This document shows, piece after piece, positions 25,001 to 31,000 of a stretch of DNA of 64,000 nucleotides. The translations under genes were made by a program, and so were the position numbers. The notes under the pieces are model-generated. The model was not told where the DNA came from and did not search any database. It saw only the letters and a list, made by a program, of their open reading frames with translations. Origin of the DNA: Symbiodinium natans. Taxonomy: Eukaryota; Sar; Dinophyceae; Suessiales; Symbiodiniaceae. The stretch covers positions 188,001 through 252,000 of the forward strand of contig CAJNDS010002151.1 of NCBI GenBank assembly GCA_905221605.1. Direction: 5' to 3'. Position 1 is the stretch's first letter, and the number at the start of each line of letters is the position of its first letter.

Positions 25001-28000
25001 TTGCGGCTGCTGAAGTAGATCAGGTGTGCCTGTTGCAATTAACAACTAACTCGTAATTCAAACGCACGCCCCACTGAGGTAGCAGGTCCGAAAGGGTTTG
25101 TGATCGCGTCTGGCTTTTGCCAGTAGTGGATGTAGAGTCTAGCCGGGGGCCTGCAGAGACCGTGGGGAGGGGACAGAGAAGAGGGGGACGGCGCTATCAA
25201 TTGCGACTGGAAGACTGCAGTTCGGAGCTGGGAGATCAATACGTGGACACAGTTTCTCTTTTCATGTACTGATTATTCATATTCTTGCTGTGTTGGGATC
25301 TCCCAGGCCAGCACTGCTATGACAATGTTGCGCTGTATAAACCCTAGGGGTTAGGACGGTTGTGGTGTAAGCCCTATGGTTTGGCCAGTGGCGAGCATGA
25401 GGTCAGACACCAGCGTGATCTGCTCTATCGTGTTTCAAATATACGGGTGCCAGGCCACACACTGCATGCTTAATAAGTGGTTGTCCAGTATTTGTATGAC
25501 CTTACTAGTTTCTCGTGAACGCTCGGGGGAGGTGGGACCGGAGGGGATGCCAATCAAAAAAAAACTTTTTTTCCAATCAAGAAAAAACTTTTTTCCAATC
25601 AAAAAAAAACTTTTCTCCAATCAAAAAAAAACTTTCCTTTTTCAGATAGGAGGACAAGAGGGAAGGGAGGAGGAAGGGAGGGACGGAAGGCAGGAAGGAA
25701 GGAAGGAAGGAAGGAGGGAGGGCAAGAAGGAAGGAAGGAAGGAAGGAAGGAAGGAAGGAAGGAGGGAGGGCAGGAAGAAAGGAAGGAAGGAAGGAAGGAA
25801 GCAATCTGAGGCCCCTTAACTAACTTAAAGTTGCTAAGTTTCTTGAAGCTCCTAAACTTCATTGAAGTCTCTAGGCGTTTTGAGGCCCCTAAACGTCCTT
25901 GAAGTCTCTAATAAGTGTTTTGAGGCCCATAAACTCACGTAAAGCTTCTAAGTTCCCTGATGCCCCTAGTCTCTAAGCGTTTTGAGGCCCCTAAACTCCC
26001 TTAAAGTCTCGAAGTGTTTTCACGCCCCTGAACCCTCTTAAAGTTTCTCGGTTTCTTGAGGCCCCTAAACTCCCTTAACGTCTCTCAGCAATCTGAGGCC
26101 CTTAAACTCACCTAAAGTTTCTAAGTTTCTCGAGGCCCCTAAACTCCCGTAAAGTTTCCAAGCGTTTTGAGGGGAGGGCCTATTTTTGGTTTTTTTGTCG
26201 ATTTTCTTGGTTTGTCTTAAGAAAACCACCATTCCCTCTATATTTTTTAAAGGATTTGATGCATTTTCGTGGTTTTTCGTACGAAAAGCCGTAATTCCCT
26301 CTGTATTTTCATAGGAAAGCGTTATTTCTTGTAGGTTTTAGAAGGAAAGAAGGAAAGAAAGACAGGAAGAAAGGAAGAAAGGAAGGAAGGAAGGAAGAAG
26401 GACCAAAGGAAGGAAGGCAGAAAGGAAGGAAGGAGGGAAGGAAGGAAAGAAGGAAGGAAGGAAGCCTAAACCCTAAACCCTAAACCCTAAACCCTAAACC
26501 CTAAACCCTAAACCTAAACCCTAAACCCTAAACCCTAAACCCTAAACCCTAAACCCTAAACCCGAAACCCTAAACCCTAAATCCTAAACCCGAAACCCTA
26601 AACCCTAAACCCTATACCCCTAAACCCTAAACCCTAAACCCTAAACCCTGAACCCTAAACCCTAAACCCTAACCAAGCGTGCTTCAAAGCCCAAGAAACT
26701 AGTTGAAAAAACATTGTGTTTGCAAGTGGGGGGGGGGGCTGCGCCCCCCCAAACCCCACCGCCTCTTTTTTTTGAGCCGTGCAGAGCGTGACCCCCCCAC
26801 GCTTCTTTTAAGCCGCACCAAGCATGCTTCAAAGCCCAAGAAACTAGTTGAAAAACATCGTGTGAGCATTGTGTTTGCAAATGGGGGGGGGGCTGCCCCC
26901 CAACCCCCCCGCTTTTTTTTAAGCCGTGCAGAGCGTGCTTCAAAGCCCAAGAAACTTGTTGACACCCATCATGTGAGCAGGGTGTTTGCAAATGGGGCTG
27001 GGGCTGCGCCCCCCCCAACCCCCCCCGCTTTTTTTAAGCCGTACCAAGCGTGCTTCAAAGCCCAAGAAACTAGTTGAAAAACATCGTGTGAGCATTGTGT
27101 TTGCAAATGGGGGGGGGCTGCGCCCCCCCCAACCCCCCCGCTTTTTTTAAGCCGTGCAGAGCGTGCTTCAAAGCCCAAGAAACTTGTTGACACCCATCAT
27201 GTGAGCAGGGTGTTGCAAATGGGGCTGGGGCTGCGCCCCCCCACCCCCCCCCCCGCTTGTTTAAGCCGTACCAAGCGTGCTTCAAAGCCCTAACACCTAA
27301 ACCCTAAACCCTAAAAACCTAAACCTAAACCCTAAACCTAAACCCTAAAACTAAAACTAACCCTAAACCCCTAAACCCTAAACCCTAAACCCTAAACCCT
27401 AAACCCTAAACCCTAAACCCTAAACCCTAAACCCTAAACCCTAAACCCTAAACCCTAACCAAGCGTGCTTCAAAGCCCAAGAAACTAGTTGAAAAAACAT
27501 TGTGTTTGCAAGTGGGGGGGGGGGCTGCGCCCCCCCAAACCCCCCCGCCTCTTTTTTTTGAGCCGTGCAGAGCGTGACCCCCCCCCGCTTCTTTTAAGCC
27601 GCACCAAGCGTGCTTCAAAGCCCAAGAAACTAGTTGAAAAACATCGTGTGAGCATTGTGTTTGCAAATGGGGGGGGGCTGCCCCCCCCCCAACCCCCCCG
27701 CTTTTTTTAAGCCGTGCAGAGCGTGCTTCAAAGCCCAAGAAACTTGTTGACACCCATCATGTGAGCAGGGTGTTGCAAATGGGGCTGGGGCTGCGCCCCC
27801 CCCAACCCCCCCCCCGCTTTTTTTAAGCCGTACCAAGCGTGCTTCAAAGCCCAAGAAACTAGTTGAAAAACATCGTGTGAGCATTGTGTTTGCAAATGGG
27901 TTTTTTTGATTAGGAAAAGTTTTTTTTTGATTCCCGCTTCTCGAATAAATTCATTCTAGATCTCTTATAAATACCCAAAGAAAGTTTTTTTTGATTAGAA

Positions 28001-31000
28001 AAAAGTTTTTTCTTGATCTTTGGAAAGTTTTTTTTAGATTGGTCGGGAAAAGTTTTTTTTTGATTGGAAAAAAGTTTTTTTTTGATGGGTTTTCCGGAGA
28101 TTAGGGCGTCTCGGGGCCCTTGTTGCGAGCTTTGACAACGAGAAACACGACTGCTCCCTGCGGAGTGATCCCAGAGCGGGTCTGCTAGGCGGGTGGCAAA
28201 AAAACCCTAAACCCTAAACCCTAAACCCTAAACCCTAAACCCTAAACCCAAACTTTGTGTTTGGACTGGGGGTGCTGTTTTCTGTGAGCGATCTGGTTGA
28301 GGGAGGATGCGGGAGGACCACTTTGACGATCATTTCCTGCCCTGAATGCCGAAACCGATTTCCCAAGGTGAGCCTAAGTCTTGCCTGGGTTCCTTTTCGA
28401 GTTCTCCGAGACCAACTTAGAAACCCCGCTGTGCCGTGGCTAGTCGGGTGCCAAAAAAAACCCTAAACCCTAAACCTAGGCGGGCGGGTGGCAAAAAAAC
28501 CCTTAAGCCGCAGTGTGTTGTTTTCGAGGCTGCTTGGCAGGTGGCACAAAAACGCCCCAACCCCTTCACTTTGTCATAGCTGGGTACCATTTTACATTGC
28601 TTAAGGGTACTTAAACCCCATAAGGAATAAAAACTTAAATTTCGTAATATTATCCCAACCATGAACTAGTTCAGGAGTAGTTCAGGAAGGGTTGAAGTGA
28701 GCCAACCTGGCATTGAGTCTCCAATCTGCCCAGGTGCTAGCACGGCCTCAACTCCATATGTACAGAAGGATAAGTGTACATATACTTGAAGTAAAACATA
28801 TGTTTACTTCAACTTATGTGATTTAGAAGTGCATCAGTAAATATAGAGCCCCAAGGGTCCATGTACCTAAATAGGGACTCCTTGGGCCCTCAAAGTGCCT
28901 CCTATACAGGGACTTTCGGGCCCAAGTATTATAAGAACATGGTACATGGACCCTTAGGGGGTTGGGGTGTAGCCCTAAACCCTAAGGACCCTTAGGGGCG
29001 TGGATAAGATACTTCGGCTCTGGAGCGTCCTTGACACATCTTTGTTTACCCGCAGAGGCCGCAAGCTGCAGACCCAGCGTGTGGTGCAGCCAAACCCGAA
29101 ACCCTAAATCCTTTAACTTTAAACCCTGAACCCTAAACCATCCTAAACCCTAAACCCTTAACTCTAAACCCTAAACCCTAAACCCTACACCAGGCAACCT
29201 GCACAAACCCCACGGATGAGCTGCGGATTCGGGAGGACATCCGCGGTCACGAGGCGGGCTATCTGTGAATTCAGCAGGGGGTTTAGGGTTTAAGGTTTAG
29301 GGTTTCGGGTTAACAGCAGGGGCACAAGGAAGAAAGGAGGTTGAAGGAAGGTTCTCTTCCACGCTACGGTTTACAATGGACTCCTCTCACCCAAGACATG
29401 ATTCCGTAGTTTTGGGTTCTCTTGGTGCAATATAGGGGCCTGAATACTTAGGATAGGTTTTGGGGATTATTGCAGTACAGTTATAAAGGGACCCATCCGG
29501 GTCCCTTAAGATTCTCGGGGGTTTAGGGTTTAGGGTTCAGGGTCTAGGGTTTAGGGTTTAGGGGTTTAGGGGTTAGGGTTTTAGGGTTTAGGGTTTAGGG
29601 GTTTAGGGGTTTAGGGGTTTAGGGGTTTAGGGGTTTAGGGGTTTAGGGGTTTAGGGTCCAAACCCCACTGAGACCTCTGCCCAAGCAACCTTACACACTC
29701 TCAACAACGCCGGTGGCTCGAACTGTACCCTGGCAATGCTCAGCCGCTGACTTAACCCACACTGCATCTCGCTGCAGCCATGGATATCCCTAAATAGCGC
29801 CCTTTAAACCTTCAGGCCGAAACCCTCAGGTTCTAGGTCTCGGGGGTTGTTCTGAGGGAATCCTACTATTTGGGGGGGGGGGGGTGTATTTTGGGGGTCC
29901 CTTATTTTCGTAAACCCCCACATCAAGCCCGCAGTCGCCCTGGTGCTAGAGTCTGCTAGAGGCCGACGTCGATCTGACCATCCGCGTGCTCATGAAAGCA
30001 GGGGCCTACAACGATTCCCTTCGCGACTTGAGAGAACAGCATGGCTTCAATTTAGGTTTTTGTTGTGACGATGGTGATTGTTTACTATATATAATATATA
30101 GGGCTAAAGTTTAAGATCTTTAGCGTTTAGGATTTAGGGCGGAACGGTTTAGTGAAGAAGAAAGCACGGTCTGCAGTATCTGCGTTTGCTTACAGCGGCT
30201 GGTCGGCGCCAAATTTAGATGCCTCAGTTTGTGTAGTATTCTAAACCGTAAACCCTAAACCCTAAACACTAAACCCTAAACCCTCAGATTTTGAGCCAGG
30301 CCCTCAAAAGACAGAGCCGAAGCGCCTGACCCAAGTGATGTAGTGCGTCTTGCATGTCGTACGTTTAGAGAGATCTGAGATGGTTCGGTGTGTAGGGCAA
30401 GGGTGGGCGCTTGACACTTCAAAGTCTAAGATGCTGTGTTGGGCACACTGGGCTCTTCATTCGACACGCCTTGGTAGGCTCGAAGCATCCATGTGCCAGC
30501 AGGTTCGGTTCAACATAGCTCTGCCCGCACGCGGCCCCAGACACTGAGCCTAAACCCTGCGGACGTTCCCCAAAAGTCCACCACTGTTCTGGAATCAAGA
30601 CCCTAAACCCTGAGAACCCTGAACCCTAAACCCGAAACCCTGAAGACGAGTATCTTCATCAGGAAATGCCTTCGAAGCCGGGTTGGACATCAGTGGGATT
30701 GGCAACACAGACCTCCTGGCCAAGACACTTGGCATGAACAACCCTAAACCCTAAACCCTAAGCAGCCCCCCTTGCATGCCAGAGACTGGATAGAGCCTAA
30801 AACACTGCAACCCTAAAGTCTACATTCCTCCCATACGTTACCTTACAAGGGCCCATCCCCACCCACTTCGAGGTTCATGGTACTTATGAACCAATTATAA
30901 CTGTACTTATAACCCACTCAGACAGGCCCCTTTAGTGCCCTAATATGGTTAGAGGTACAGCTAGTACAGTTGCATTTGATTAGTATGTACCATGAACCTC

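Larger units (their letters stand above)
25551..28086. repeat. 2.5-kb composite repeat bounded by inverted multimeric repeats
   Basis: The left edge (25551-25641) has four tandem copies of a unit like CAATCAAAAAAAAACTTTT; the right edge (27897-28086) has the same unit in inverted orientation several times. Between them lie GGAA microsatellites (25659-25801, 26339-26464), a degenerate tandem array (25805-26175), telomeric arrays (26465-26672, 27290-27459) and two arrays of a 117-bp unit. It could be one inserted block with inverted ends or chance assembly by stepwise amplification. Confidence 0.6.

Noticed and set aside
25376-25862. Lys/Glu/Gly-rich and Ser/Phe/Leu-rich ORFs near 25.4-25.9 kb
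   Set aside because: Generated by the GGAA microsatellite and A/T multimer; no independent support.
26662-27884. Overlapping ORFs on both strands with repeated SFLGFEAR and PPHLQT phrases
   Set aside because: They are frames through the 117-bp satellite and G/C runs, present on both strands and shifted by homopolymer length.
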